Source of the DNA: DASZUK01 sp035547695
GTDB lineage: Bacteria > Actinomycetota > Acidimicrobiia > Acidimicrobiales > RAAP-2
Direction of reading: 5' to 3'
Length of the DNA: 64,000 bases
Assembly (NCBI GenBank): GCA_035547695.1
Contig: DASZUK010000059.1
Coordinates: 1-64,000, forward strand
The number at the start of each line of letters is the position of its first letter. The stretch's first letter is position 1. This document shows, one piece after another, positions 7,163 to 14,510 of the stretch. The position numbers and the translations under genes are program-made. The notes below the pieces were generated by a model, which was not told the origin of the DNA, ran no database searches, and saw only the letters and a list, made by a program, of their open reading frames with translations.

Positions 7163-7743
7163 CGTGACCGTGACGCGCCCGCTGCGTACCGGTCGAATTG
7201 TACGTGGGGATTCGACCGCCGAATGGCGGCGAGCAGCCCGGCGCGGTCGTCGACGCTCCCCCACACCCTGACGGTTCGGCACGAGGTGACCAGGACCAGC
7301 AGCAGACCGTAGGCGTCGCCCTTCACCGCCAGGATCTCGCCGCGTCCGACCGCCCAGTCGACCGCGACGGACCGGCAGTGCAGGCGACCGTCCGCGTCCG
7401 CGCCGATCGACCAGGCGGTCGTCGCCACCTTGGCCAGGAGCCAGGTGACGAGCAGGGCGAAGAGGAGGAGGAACACCGCCACCCCGGGACCCGACCGGGC
7501 CCCGGGCACCAGGCTGAGGCCCGCGCCGGCGAGGGCCACCGCGTCGACCGCGACGATGGCCGCAGGGAGCACCCCGCCGACCCAGAGCCGGCCACCGCGA
7601 ACGGACCACGTGACCCAGGTCCCCGCCGGCGGCGACGGCACCGGCTGCCCGGGCCCGGCAGGCCCCGTTGTCGTGGGGAGCGCAGCCGCCACCCCGGATC
7701 GCAGCCTTCGCGGCCTCCCGGCGAACCGGCCTGCAGCGCCCAT
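7135..7743 (-). CDS. Two-helix membrane protein, function unknown
   Basis: The 202-residue protein has a Pro-rich start, then two close hydrophobic segments (LPAAIVAVDAVALAGAGLSL and VAVFLLLFALLVTWLLAKVA, about residues 60-115). A soluble tail follows (WSIGADADGRLHCRSVAVDW onward) whose beta-rich pattern resembles bacterial PH-like membrane proteins. I do not recognise a specific family. ATG 7743 follows GGAGG (7749-7753) by five bases, and shared element copy D lies 20 bases further upstream. The NYN gene follows after 22 bases. The two may form one unit. Confidence 0.6.
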   Translation of the reverse strand: MGAAGRFAGRPRRLRSGVAAALPTTTGPAGPGQPVPSPPAGTWVTWSVRGGRLWVGGVLPAAIVAVDAVALAGAGLSLVPGARSGPGVAVFLLLFALLVTWLLAKVATTAWSIGADADGRLHCRSVAVDWAVGRGEILAVKGDAYGLLLVLVTSCRTVRVWGSVDDRAGLLAAIRRSNPHVQFDRYAAGASRSRRGTRQGSR

Positions 7744-7772
7744 GGCTTCCTCCGTACCGTCGACTCCAGCAC

Positions 7773-7801
7773 AGAAGCCATCAGCCCACACCGGGCGGTT
7801 C
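7773..7801 (-). promoter_or_regulatory. Shared upstream element, copy D
   Basis: On the minus strand: GAACCGCCC, six bases, GGCTGATGGC, TTCT. It lies 19 bases before the GGAGG of the two-TM protein gene. Spacer length matches copy A. Confidence 0.65.
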
Positions 7802-7915
7802 CGGGCGCAGGGCCCGACGGAGGCGTCATCCCGCGTGACCAGGCTACCGCCCCGACGGTCACGGCCGGGGTCGAACCGCCAGGAGGCGACGGCCGGGTCC
7901 GCGTCGGGCACCGGA

Positions 7916-9163
7916 TCAGGTCCGTACCCGGCGCCAGGTGGTGACGAAGAGGGGCAGGGCAGCGCACTCGGAGACCAGCGAGAAGGCGACGACCACCGGG
8001 AGCGACACGCCGAAGAGCAGGCCGATCACGGTGCTGCCGGCGAACCAGGCGATGCCGTAGCCCCCGGTGAAGATGCCGAACGCCGAGGCCCGCCGATCCC
8101 GATCGACCATGCGGCCGACTGCGGCAGGGATGATCGACTCCTGCACGCCCGATCCCAGCCCCCACAGGATGACACCGACCAGGCTCAGCCAGAAGCCGCC
8201 GAGGAAGGCGAGGGGGGCGTAGGCCGCCGACACCACGGTCAACGGCACGAGGAGCCGCATGCCGAAGCGGTCGAACAGCCGCCCGAAGACGAGCGAACCG
8301 GCTCCCCCGACGGCCATGGCCACGGCGTAGAACACGGGCACGAGATCCGTCGAGACGATGGCCGACCGCTCGAAGTGGTAGGCGAGCAGCGGGAAGTCGG
8401 CGAAGCCGGCGCCGACGAGGGCCGCTCCGGCCAGGTACAGCCAGAAGACCTTGGGCATCCGACCGCCCGTGGGCACCTTGGCGGCCGCCGGCTCCAGGTG
8501 CTCGGGGTGGGGGTAGGTGAGCCGCGCGACCGCCAGGATCGCCAGCTCCAGCACGGCCGGCACCGCCAGCAGGGCGAAGGCGACCTCGTAGTCGTGATGG
8601 TCGAGGAGCAGGACGACCGCCACGAACAGGGGACCGAACGTGGCGCCGAACTGGTCGAGGGCTTCGTGCAGGCCGAACGCCCAGCCGTAGCCCATCCCGC
8701 TGGCGGCGTGGGCCAGCATGGCGTCGCGTGGGGGGTTGCGGATGGCCTTGCCGACCCGCTCCAGGATGACGAGCACCGCGGCCACCTCCCAGCTTCCGGC
8801 GACGGCCAGCAGGGGGACCACCGACATCTGGAGGACGTACCCGCCAATCGTGATCGGCCAGTAGCGCCCGGTACGGTCCGCACCCGGCCCGGAGATCAGG
8901 CGGAGCCCGTAGCCGAGCAGTTCCCCGGCTCCGGTCACCATGCTGATGGCCAGGGCGCCGGCGCCCAGCAGGCCGAGGTACTGGCCGACGATGCTCCGGG
9001 ACCCCTCGTAGGTGAAGTCGGCGAAGAAGCTCATGACGCCGACGAGCACCACGAAGCGGAGCGCCGGCGACGTTCGCCACGCCCCCCGGCGGGGGGTCCC
9101 CGGCGACGGGCCCTCCCGTGGCGTCACGTCCGGCTTGTCACTCAACGGTCCGCCGCCACTCAC
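7916..9163 (-). CDS. MFS transporter
   Basis: The 415-residue protein has about twelve hydrophobic segments. It starts ALRFVVLVGVMSFFADFTYEG and has the loop ERVGKAIRNPPRDAML between helices 4 and 5 in the first half and FGRLFDRFGMRLL in the second, the A-like motif of the major facilitator superfamily. Close relatives are annotated only as MFS; the ADFTYEGSRSI opening is typical of a subgroup found near metal or arsenic genes, but the substrate is unknown. GTG 9163 is chosen because it overlaps the stop of the CDF-like gene as GTGA; the long upstream frame is Arg/Pro-rich antisense-type read-through. Confidence 0.8.
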   Translation of the reverse strand: MSGGGPLSDKPDVTPREGPSPGTPRRGAWRTSPALRFVVLVGVMSFFADFTYEGSRSIVGQYLGLLGAGALAISMVTGAGELLGYGLRLISGPGADRTGRYWPITIGGYVLQMSVVPLLAVAGSWEVAAVLVILERVGKAIRNPPRDAMLAHAASGMGYGWAFGLHEALDQFGATFGPLFVAVVLLLDHHDYEVAFALLAVPAVLELAILAVARLTYPHPEHLEPAAAKVPTGGRMPKVFWLYLAGAALVGAGFADFPLLAYHFERSAIVSTDLVPVFYAVAMAVGGAGSLVFGRLFDRFGMRLLVPLTVVSAAYAPLAFLGGFWLSLVGVILWGLGSGVQESIIPAAVGRMVDRDRRASAFGIFTGGYGIAWFAGSTVIGLLFGVSLPVVVAFSLVSECAALPLFVTTWRRVRT

Positions 9164-9888
9164 CGGTCGGCCTCGCGCCAGTGGTGGACGCCCTCGCGGA
9201 GGCCGTACCCGATGACGACGACGCCGGCGACCAGATCGGCCCACCACCAGCCCCACAGGGCGTTGCCGACGAGGCCGGCCAGGACACCGGTGGCGAGGGC
9301 GCCGTCGACGACGGTCACCCGGGCCTCGGCCGAGAGCACCGGATGGCCCAGTTCGGCTCCGGTCCGGGCCTTGCCGGCCGCGAGGCCGAACATGACCACG
9401 GCCGTGGCGGCCAACCATCCGATCCCGAGCGGTGAGCGTGCGGGATGGACGGCGAAGGCCAGGGTGACGCCCGTCTGTGCGGCGAGGTAGCAGGCCAACG
9501 CGAAGAAGGCCGACCCGATACGGCGCAGCGCCCGCCGTTCCCTGTCGGGGTCCGCGTCACCACGGAGCTGCCCGACGACGACCAACGAGGCGAAGATCTC
9601 GATGCAGGAGTCCAGGGTGAACCCGGCCAGGGCGACGGAACGGGCGGCCACCGCCGCCGCGGCGACGAACCCGATCTCCACCACGTTCCACCCCAGCGTG
9701 GCGTACTCGAGCCGAAGGCCGCGACGGCGGAGCTGCCGCCGCCGCTCCGGTCGAAGTGCCCCGGCCCCGGCTTCGGCCCCGGCTCCGGCCCCGGCCCCGG
9801 CCCCGGCTTCGGCCCCGGCTCCGGTCGGCGACGTGGGCTCAGAAGCCTGGGTCACCGGCTGGGACGACGTCCGGACGTTCCCGCCCAT
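9160..9888 (-). CDS. CDF-like cation transporter, membrane domain only
   Basis: The 242-residue protein contains LEYATLGWNVVEIGF, AGFTLDSCIEIFASLVV, RRIGSAFFALACYLAAQ and LSAEARVTVVDGALA. These match helices of cation diffusion facilitators. The two Asp/Glu clusters (TLDSCIE and EARVTVVDG) stand where the usual metal-binding DxxHD/HxxxD pairs lie, with variant residues. The cytoplasmic C-terminal domain of true CDF proteins is absent. The first 45 residues are a GAGAEAG repeat. ATG 9888 opens the unit, which continues into the MFS gene. Confidence 0.65.
   Translation of the reverse strand: MGGNVRTSSQPVTQASEPTSPTGAGAEAGAGAGAGAGAEAGAGALRPERRRQLRRRGLRLEYATLGWNVVEIGFVAAAAVAARSVALAGFTLDSCIEIFASLVVVGQLRGDADPDRERRALRRIGSAFFALACYLAAQTGVTLAFAVHPARSPLGIGWLAATAVVMFGLAAGKARTGAELGHPVLSAEARVTVVDGALATGVLAGLVGNALWGWWWADLVAGVVVIGYGLREGVHHWREADR
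9763..9826. repeat. GC-rich hexamer-type repeat in the CDF-like gene
   Basis: CCGGCCCCGGCTTCGGCC-type units repeat about ten times and encode the GAGAEAGAGAG stretch of the transporter N-terminus. Copy number is likely to vary between strains. Confidence 0.7.
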
Positions 9889-9902
9889 GGCGCTTCACGG
9901 AG

Positions 9903-9950
9903 AGTATCACGATAGCTAGATTATGAAACTAACGATGGTTATGTTGTCAA
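9903..9950 (-). promoter_or_regulatory. Candidate vegetative promoter for the CDF-like/MFS unit
   Basis: The gap is AT-rich against the local background. On the minus strand TTGACA (9950-9945) and CATAAT (9925-9920) are 19 bases apart, slightly long for a -35/-10 pair. A GATACT lies at 9908-9903. The region also precedes the divergent ChrB-like gene. Confidence 0.4.
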
Positions 9951-10003
9951 GAAGTTGCCAGTGACAGGACGACTTGGACGAGGTTGCGGCTAACGTCACC
10001 TCC

Positions 10004-10540
10004 GTGTCCGACCAGACCCGGTGGCTCGTGCTCATCTACAAAGTCCCCGCGGAGCCGACCCGGCAGCGAGCGACGGTCTGGCGACGCCTGAAAGGGCTCG
10101 GAGCGGTGTACCTCCAAGATGGCGTGGCGGCGTTGCCGGACTCCCCCCACGCCGAACGTTCCCTCCGTACCTTGCGAAGCGAGATCGCCGGCTTCGGCGG
10201 GGTGGGGCACCTGATGCGATGCGAGGCGATCGCTGGGCAGCGGGAGGTCGTCGCCACCTACAACCGGGCCCGGGATGACGAGTACGAGGAGATCGTCGAT
10301 CGCTGCCGAGACTTCGAGGCCGAGATCGAACGCGAGGTGGCCGACCGGCATCTCACCTACGCCGAGCTGGAGGAGAACGACGAGGACCTCACCAAGCTCA
10401 AGAACTGGCTCGGCAAGGTCCAGGGGCGCGACGTGCTCGGCGCCGAAGGATGCGCGAGCGCGGTGGAGGCCGTTGCTCGGTGCGAAGGCGCGCTCGAAGG
10501 GTTCGCCACCATGGTCTACGAGGCCGAACGGTCGCAGTAG
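10004..10540 (+). CDS. ChrB N-terminal domain protein
   Basis: The 178-residue product opens SDQTRWLVLIYKVPAEPTRQR, then VWRRLKGLGAVYLQDGVAALP. This is the N-terminal domain of ChrB, the chromate-sensing regulator of chromate resistance operons. The C-terminal rhodanese-like/ChrB domain of full ChrB (about 300 residues) is not present, and no ChrA exporter is adjacent. The second half is a charged helical region (YEEIVDRCRDFEAEIEREV). GTG 10004 is chosen because the conserved region begins right after it; a TTG at 9974 is also in frame. Small stand-alone versions are common and uncharacterised. Confidence 0.75.
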   Translation: MSDQTRWLVLIYKVPAEPTRQRATVWRRLKGLGAVYLQDGVAALPDSPHAERSLRTLRSEIAGFGGVGHLMRCEAIAGQREVVATYNRARDDEYEEIVDRCRDFEAEIEREVADRHLTYAELEENDEDLTKLKNWLGKVQGRDVLGAEGCASAVEAVARCEGALEGFATMVYEAERSQ

Positions 10541-10560
10541 GGGCCGGGGCACACTTGATC

Positions 10561-11063
10561 ATGGCCATCGACCGCCCCCGCCGGGTCACGGTGACCCCAT
10601 TTCCCTCCAGCCGTCGTCTGGTCACTGCCGCCGAACGGGCGGGCAAGCGGATGGCCGAGGTACGCCGCGTGAAGCACGCACCGTCGACGAGCGCCGGCGG
10701 CCGGCTCCTGGAACGTGCCGGGCCGGTGGGTACCCGTGTCCCCGGTGCGGTGGCGGCGATGTACGCGATCATGGCGCGGTCGGTGGCGGTCAGGCGGCGA
10801 ACGGGGACGGTGGCCGTGACGGCCGTGGGCATGTTTGCCGGCGGCGGCGGCTTCGGCCTGGCCCCGATGACCCTGATGTCCTCCAGGTCGTGATCGGCGG
10901 CATGAGCCAACGACCGCGGGTCGTCGACGGCCGTGTCGCGGTACGGGACGTCCTTGACCTGACCGTCAGCGTCGACCACAACGTCGTCGACGGCGCGCCG
11001 GCGACCCGGTTCGGTGCCGAATTGCGCGCGCTCATGGAGCGCGCTGCCGTCCTCCGATCGTGA
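10561..11063 (+). pseudogene. Decayed 2-oxoacid dehydrogenase E2-type acyltransferase
   Basis: The first frame (10561-10893) has RRVTVTPFPSSRRLV, then AAMYAIMARSVAVRRRTGTVAVTAVGMFAGGGGFGLAP. After about base 10880 the reading continues one frame over with QVVIGGMSQRPRVVDGR, DLTVSVDHNVVDGAPATRF to a stop at 11063. The DHNVVDGA box is the catalytic His motif of lipoyl-dependent acyltransferases. Restoring one base near 10880 would join the frames. In addition about 100 residues expected between RLLERAG and AAMYAIMARS are missing, so two lesions are present. It was probably a stand-alone E2-like enzyme and is now non-functional. Confidence 0.65.
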
Positions 11064-11209
11064 GCCAGGACACCTCCCCTGTCTTTCGTCCGATGCGTCC
11101 GAGTTGAACTTCGGGACGCCGGATAGCGCAACCAGTGGTCCGAACCCAGGGGCCGAGCTGCCCCTGGAGCGGCGCCACTCCCCCGCCGACGCGGCCGGCC
11201 GTCCGCCGT

Positions 11210-11665
11210 CTACTGATCGGCGCAGTCGGCGCAGTCGGCGCACCGACCGAGCATGGCGAAGTGCTGCGGGTCGATGGTGAACCCCAACTTGGCCTTGACG
11301 GTGCGGGCCAAGCCGTCAAAGAGGGTGTCGGGTGCTTCGACGGTCGCGCCGCAGGCCTCGCAGAGGAAGAAGGCATGGGCGGAGACGGCGACCTGGTAGG
11401 TGGCCGGGCCGTGGCCGAGGTGGGTGTGCACGATCACCCCCAGCCGCTGGAGCTCCTCCAGGTTGCGGTAGACGGTTGACAGGTGCACGTCGGGCGCCTG
11501 TGCCTGGACGGCCTCGGCCACCTGCTCAGCGCTCAGGTGGTCTCGGGAGTGGAACAGGACCTCGAGGACCAATCGGCGAGAAGGGGTGACCCGGCCGCCC
11601 GTGGCCCGGACCAAGGCCAGGGCGTCATCGACGGACGCCACGTTGGCGTCTGCGAACCCCGGCAT
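11210..11665 (-). CDS. Fur-family metal regulator, Nur-like
   Basis: The 151-residue protein has the Fur winged helix (GGRVTPSRRLVLEVLFH, LSAEQVAEAVQ, VHLSTVYRNLEELQRLGVI), a metal-site stretch VHTHLGHGPATYQ and a dimerisation domain with CEAC followed by CADCADC. Because a NiCoT nickel permease gene is divergently placed 100 bases away, with a Nur-like box between, I infer nickel-responsive repression. The start is ambiguous. ATG 11665 gives the usual Fur length, while ATG 11701 adds 12 residues but sits only one base after AAGGAGG. The C-terminal ADCADCADQ repeat is derived from a triplicated GCAGTCGGC. Confidence 0.82.
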   Translation of the reverse strand: MPGFADANVASVDDALALVRATGGRVTPSRRLVLEVLFHSRDHLSAEQVAEAVQAQAPDVHLSTVYRNLEELQRLGVIVHTHLGHGPATYQVAVSAHAFFLCEACGATVEAPDTLFDGLARTVKAKLGFTIDPQHFAMLGRCADCADCADQ

Positions 11666-11727
11666 GATGGCGGCCTGTCCCACCGGCCCATGGTAAAGCA
11701 TCCCTCCTTACGGCGTACCGCACCCTC

Positions 11728-11744
11728 TTGCAATCCTGTCGCAG
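11728..11744. promoter_or_regulatory. Candidate Nur box
   Basis: TTGCAA, five bases, TCGCAG. This is close to the tGCaa-N5-ttGCaa pattern known for the nickel regulator Nur of Streptomyces. It lies between the divergent regulator and nickel permease genes, 20 bases before the permease start. Confidence 0.55.
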
Positions 11745-11763
11745 TTAGGTAACAGTCTCGGGC

Positions 11764-12906
11764 ATGACGATCACCGCGACCAGTCCCCGCCGGATCGACA
11801 CCATCCGCCACGCCCTCACCGCGTCGGAGTGGCGCCGGCTGGCCGGGATGGTCATCACCATCGTCGGGCTGTTCGTCGTCGGGTTCATCCTCCTGTTCGC
11901 CGCCGCCCCGCACCACTACCGCATGTCCAAGACCGAGGTATTCGGGATCGGCACCGGCATCCTGGCTCTCACCCTGGGGATGCGCCACGCCTTCGACGCC
12001 GACCACATCTCGGCCATCGACAACACCACCCGGAAGCTGATGGCCGAGGGGAAGCGGCCGATGAGCGTGGGGTTCTTCTTCTCCCTCGGCCACTCCACGA
12101 TCGTGTTCGTCATGGCCGTGCTGCTGAACTTCGGTATCCGGGCGCTCGACAGCCAGGTCAAGAACGACAGCTCGGGCCTGCACAACGTGACCGGGATCAT
12201 CGGGACCTCGGTGTCGGGGACGTTCCTGTACATCATCGCCGCCTTGAACATCGTCATCTTCCTCTCCATCTTCAAGGCGTTCCGGGACATGCGGACCGGC
12301 CGGTTCGACGAGGAGGAACTGGAGCGCCAGCTCCAGCAGCGGGGGCTCATGAACCGGTTCTTCGGCCCGCTGGCCCGCCGGGTGGACACCCCGTGGAAGA
12401 TGTACCCGGTCGGGGTCCTGTTCGGCCTGGGCTTCGACACCGCCACGGAGGTGTCGCTACTGGTGCTGTCCGGTACGGCGGTGGCCAGCGGTCTGCCGTT
12501 CTGGGCGATCCTCTGCCTACCTATCCTGTTCGCCGCCGGCATGTGCCTGTTCGACACCATGGACGGCTGCTTCATGAACTTCGCCTATGGCTGGTCGTTC
12601 TCCCGGCCCATCCGCAAGGTCTATTACAACCTGGTCATCACCGGCCTGTCGGTGGCCGTGGCCTTCATCATCGGCACCATCGAACTGCTGGGCCTGCTCG
12701 GCACAGAGCTCGACCTGCACGGTGGCTTCTGGAGCACCATGGGCACATTCGACATCAACACCGCCGGGTTCGTCATCGTCGGCCTGTTTGTGGTGACCTG
12801 GGCGGCGGCCCTGGCCGTTTGGCACTGGGGGAACATCGAATCCAAGTGGGAGGCGGGGCTGGTGGCACCCCAGGCCGAAGCCCCGGAGGCCGAGGGTGGC
12901 GGCTGA
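11764..12906 (+). CDS. NiCoT family nickel/cobalt permease
   Basis: The 380-residue membrane protein shows the full NiCoT signature set: RHAFDADHISAIDNTT, GFFFSLGHSTIVF, LGFDTATEVSLL and AGMCLFDTMDGCFM. The first contains the His/Asp residues that select Ni2+ or Co2+. Eight hydrophobic segments with a charged loop (FDEEELERQLQQR) in the middle fit the family. It imports nickel with high affinity, for enzymes such as urease or hydrogenase that are not in this window. ATG 11764 lies downstream of the candidate Nur box. Ni versus Co cannot be told from sequence, but the Nur-like neighbour favours nickel. Confidence 0.92.
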   Translation: MTITATSPRRIDTIRHALTASEWRRLAGMVITIVGLFVVGFILLFAAAPHHYRMSKTEVFGIGTGILALTLGMRHAFDADHISAIDNTTRKLMAEGKRPMSVGFFFSLGHSTIVFVMAVLLNFGIRALDSQVKNDSSGLHNVTGIIGTSVSGTFLYIIAALNIVIFLSIFKAFRDMRTGRFDEEELERQLQQRGLMNRFFGPLARRVDTPWKMYPVGVLFGLGFDTATEVSLLVLSGTAVASGLPFWAILCLPILFAAGMCLFDTMDGCFMNFAYGWSFSRPIRKVYYNLVITGLSVAVAFIIGTIELLGLLGTELDLHGGFWSTMGTFDINTAGFVIVGLFVVTWAAALAVWHWGNIESKWEAGLVAPQAEAPEAEGGG

Positions 12907-12913
12907 ACGCTGA

Positions 12914-12935
12914 AGGTTCACCGGACAGTGAACCT
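12914..12935 (+). terminator. Hairpin terminator after the nickel permease
   Basis: AGGTTCAC and GTGAACCT form a perfect 8-bp stem with a CGGACA loop, eight bases after the permease stop. A run of C rather than T follows. Confidence 0.55.
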
Positions 12936-13086
12936 CCCCCCGTTGACACCCACTCCGGCTCCATGCGTCGGACGACTACTCCTGTCCCATCCAACGGAAC
13001 CCAGCGGGGGCTGCGCAGCACCGGAACCGACAGTCTCGCTCATGCCCATCGGATCAGCGGTTTCGGACACAGGAGACGCCGGACGA

Positions 13087-13539
13087 ATGACGACGCTTCA
13101 GACCATTCTTGACGAACGAGACGTGACCAACGCGGTGGTCGCCTACGCCGACGCCCTCGACTCGCAGAACTGGCAAGCGCTTCGCGACCTGCTCGCCGAC
13201 GAGGTCGTCATGGAGTCCGACCTCCGGGCGATCGGCCCTGCGACGTTGCGAGCCGAGGAGATGGTGTCCCGCGTGCGAGCGCAGGTCACTGCGTTCTCCG
13301 TCACCCTCCACTATCTCAGCAACTTCTCGATCCGCGTCGACGCCGACCAGGCCACCTGTCGCTCATACCTCTATGCCCCCCACGTGATCCCAGAGGAGAG
13401 CGACAACGGACGCTTCGTGGCTCATGCGATCTACACGCACTCCCTGAAGCGCACCCGAGCCGGATGGCGTATCGCCGGTCTCCGGGTGAGCTTCAAGATC
13501 CGTGATGGAGAGCCGCCATTGCCGCGACCGGGGTCCTGA
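13087..13539 (+). CDS. SnoaL-like (NTF2-fold) protein
   Basis: The 150-residue protein reads ERDVTNAVVAYADALDSQNWQALRDLLADEVVMES at its start and later TLHYLSNFSIRV and RFVAHAIYTHSLKRTRAGWRIAGLRV. This is the cone-shaped NTF2-like fold shared by SnoaL cyclases, ketosteroid isomerases and small subunits of ring hydroxylases. Most such stand-alone proteins lack a known reaction. ATG 13087 is chosen from the domain start, with an AGGAG 11 bases upstream. No partner is adjacent; a second member lies at 52402 in a catabolic operon. Confidence 0.7.
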   Translation: MTTLQTILDERDVTNAVVAYADALDSQNWQALRDLLADEVVMESDLRAIGPATLRAEEMVSRVRAQVTAFSVTLHYLSNFSIRVDADQATCRSYLYAPHVIPEESDNGRFVAHAIYTHSLKRTRAGWRIAGLRVSFKIRDGEPPLPRPGS

Positions 13540-13719
13540 CGAGTCGGATGGGTGGCCTGGCCGCGTTCTTCTCCGATCGGCAGTACCGGGCCTCGGCGTA
13601 TGCCGTCTCGCCCGCAGTATGAACGCCCGACCTGGTGCTGCGGCGGAAACGGTTCCTCCAGATGGAACGCTCCCTCCGACCATGCATCCATAGGCGGCAT
13701 AATCACCCCCCAAGACCGC

Positions 13720-14415
13720 ATGCCCAGTACCCCCTACCGAGTGCCGGAGATGGATTCCGCTCCTCCGCCGATCCCTGCCGCCACCGTCGTGGTGCTGCGA
13801 GATGGCTTGGCGGGGGTCGAGGTCCTCATGCTGCATCGCAATCCGAAGGTTGCGTTCGGCGGCATGTGGGCCTTTCCGGGTGGACGCATCGAACCACGCG
13901 ACGGCCCGCACTTCGATGGGGCCCGCCTCGCAGCCACGCGAGAGCTGGCCGAGGAGACGAACGTGGTGTTCGATCCGTCATCCCTCGTTCCCTTCGCCCA
14001 CTGGTCCCCACCGGCGATCGTCCAGAGACGGTTCGACACCGTCTTCTTCCTCGCCCAAGCCGAGGGCTCGGAGGTCCGTGTCGATGGGGAGGAGATCCAC
14101 CGCTACGAATGGGCCCGACCTGGCGAGTTCCTCGGACGGCACGCATCTGGTGACGTACGGCTGGCCGCCCCGACCTGGGTCACTCTCAGCCACCTCGTCG
14201 ACGTGGCCACCACGGCTGGTGCCCTTCACGAGGCCCGGCATCGTCCGCCCGAGACGTTCGTGACGCATCTTGTCCGCCTCGATGACGACCACGACGTCGC
14301 CCTCTGGCACGGGGACGTCGCCTATGCGTCCGGATCTCTCGAGGATCCCGGTCCGCGGCATCGGCTGTACATGCAGTCCGGTGGATGGCGCTACGAGCGC
14401 ACGCCGCTGGGCTGA
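13720..14415 (+). CDS. Nudix hydrolase, long NUDT19/CoA-diphosphatase-like form
   Basis: The 231-residue protein starts near IPAATVVVLRDG, then VLMLHRNPKVAFGGMWAFPGGRIEPRD. The Nudix box has an insertion and closes with AATRELAEETNVVF, keeping the REUxEE residues. Length and the AFGGMWAFPGGR stretch resemble NUDT19-like proteins, some of which hydrolyse CoA or acyl-CoA. A beta-rich tail (ALWHGDVAYASG, HRLYMQSGGWRYER) follows. ATG 13720 is the first start in the conserved frame; ATG 13750 is equally possible. The gene stands alone, convergent with the acyl-CoA dehydrogenase gene. Confidence 0.72.
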   Translation: MPSTPYRVPEMDSAPPPIPAATVVVLRDGLAGVEVLMLHRNPKVAFGGMWAFPGGRIEPRDGPHFDGARLAATRELAEETNVVFDPSSLVPFAHWSPPAIVQRRFDTVFFLAQAEGSEVRVDGEEIHRYEWARPGEFLGRHASGDVRLAAPTWVTLSHLVDVATTAGALHEARHRPPETFVTHLVRLDDDHDVALWHGDVAYASGSLEDPGPRHRLYMQSGGWRYERTPLG

Positions 14416-14510
14416 CCCCCTCCCGCACCGGATGCCTCGGAGCCCGCGACCATCCGGCCTTTGCGGCCCAGCCCTTCGCCACCCCCGACGGGTGAACGCC
14501 ACGGCCCGGA

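Noticed and set aside
7430..9490. A 686-codon plus-strand frame
   Set aside because: It is antisense to the MFS and CDF-like genes, has skewed Gly/Arg/Glu content and no recognisable domain.
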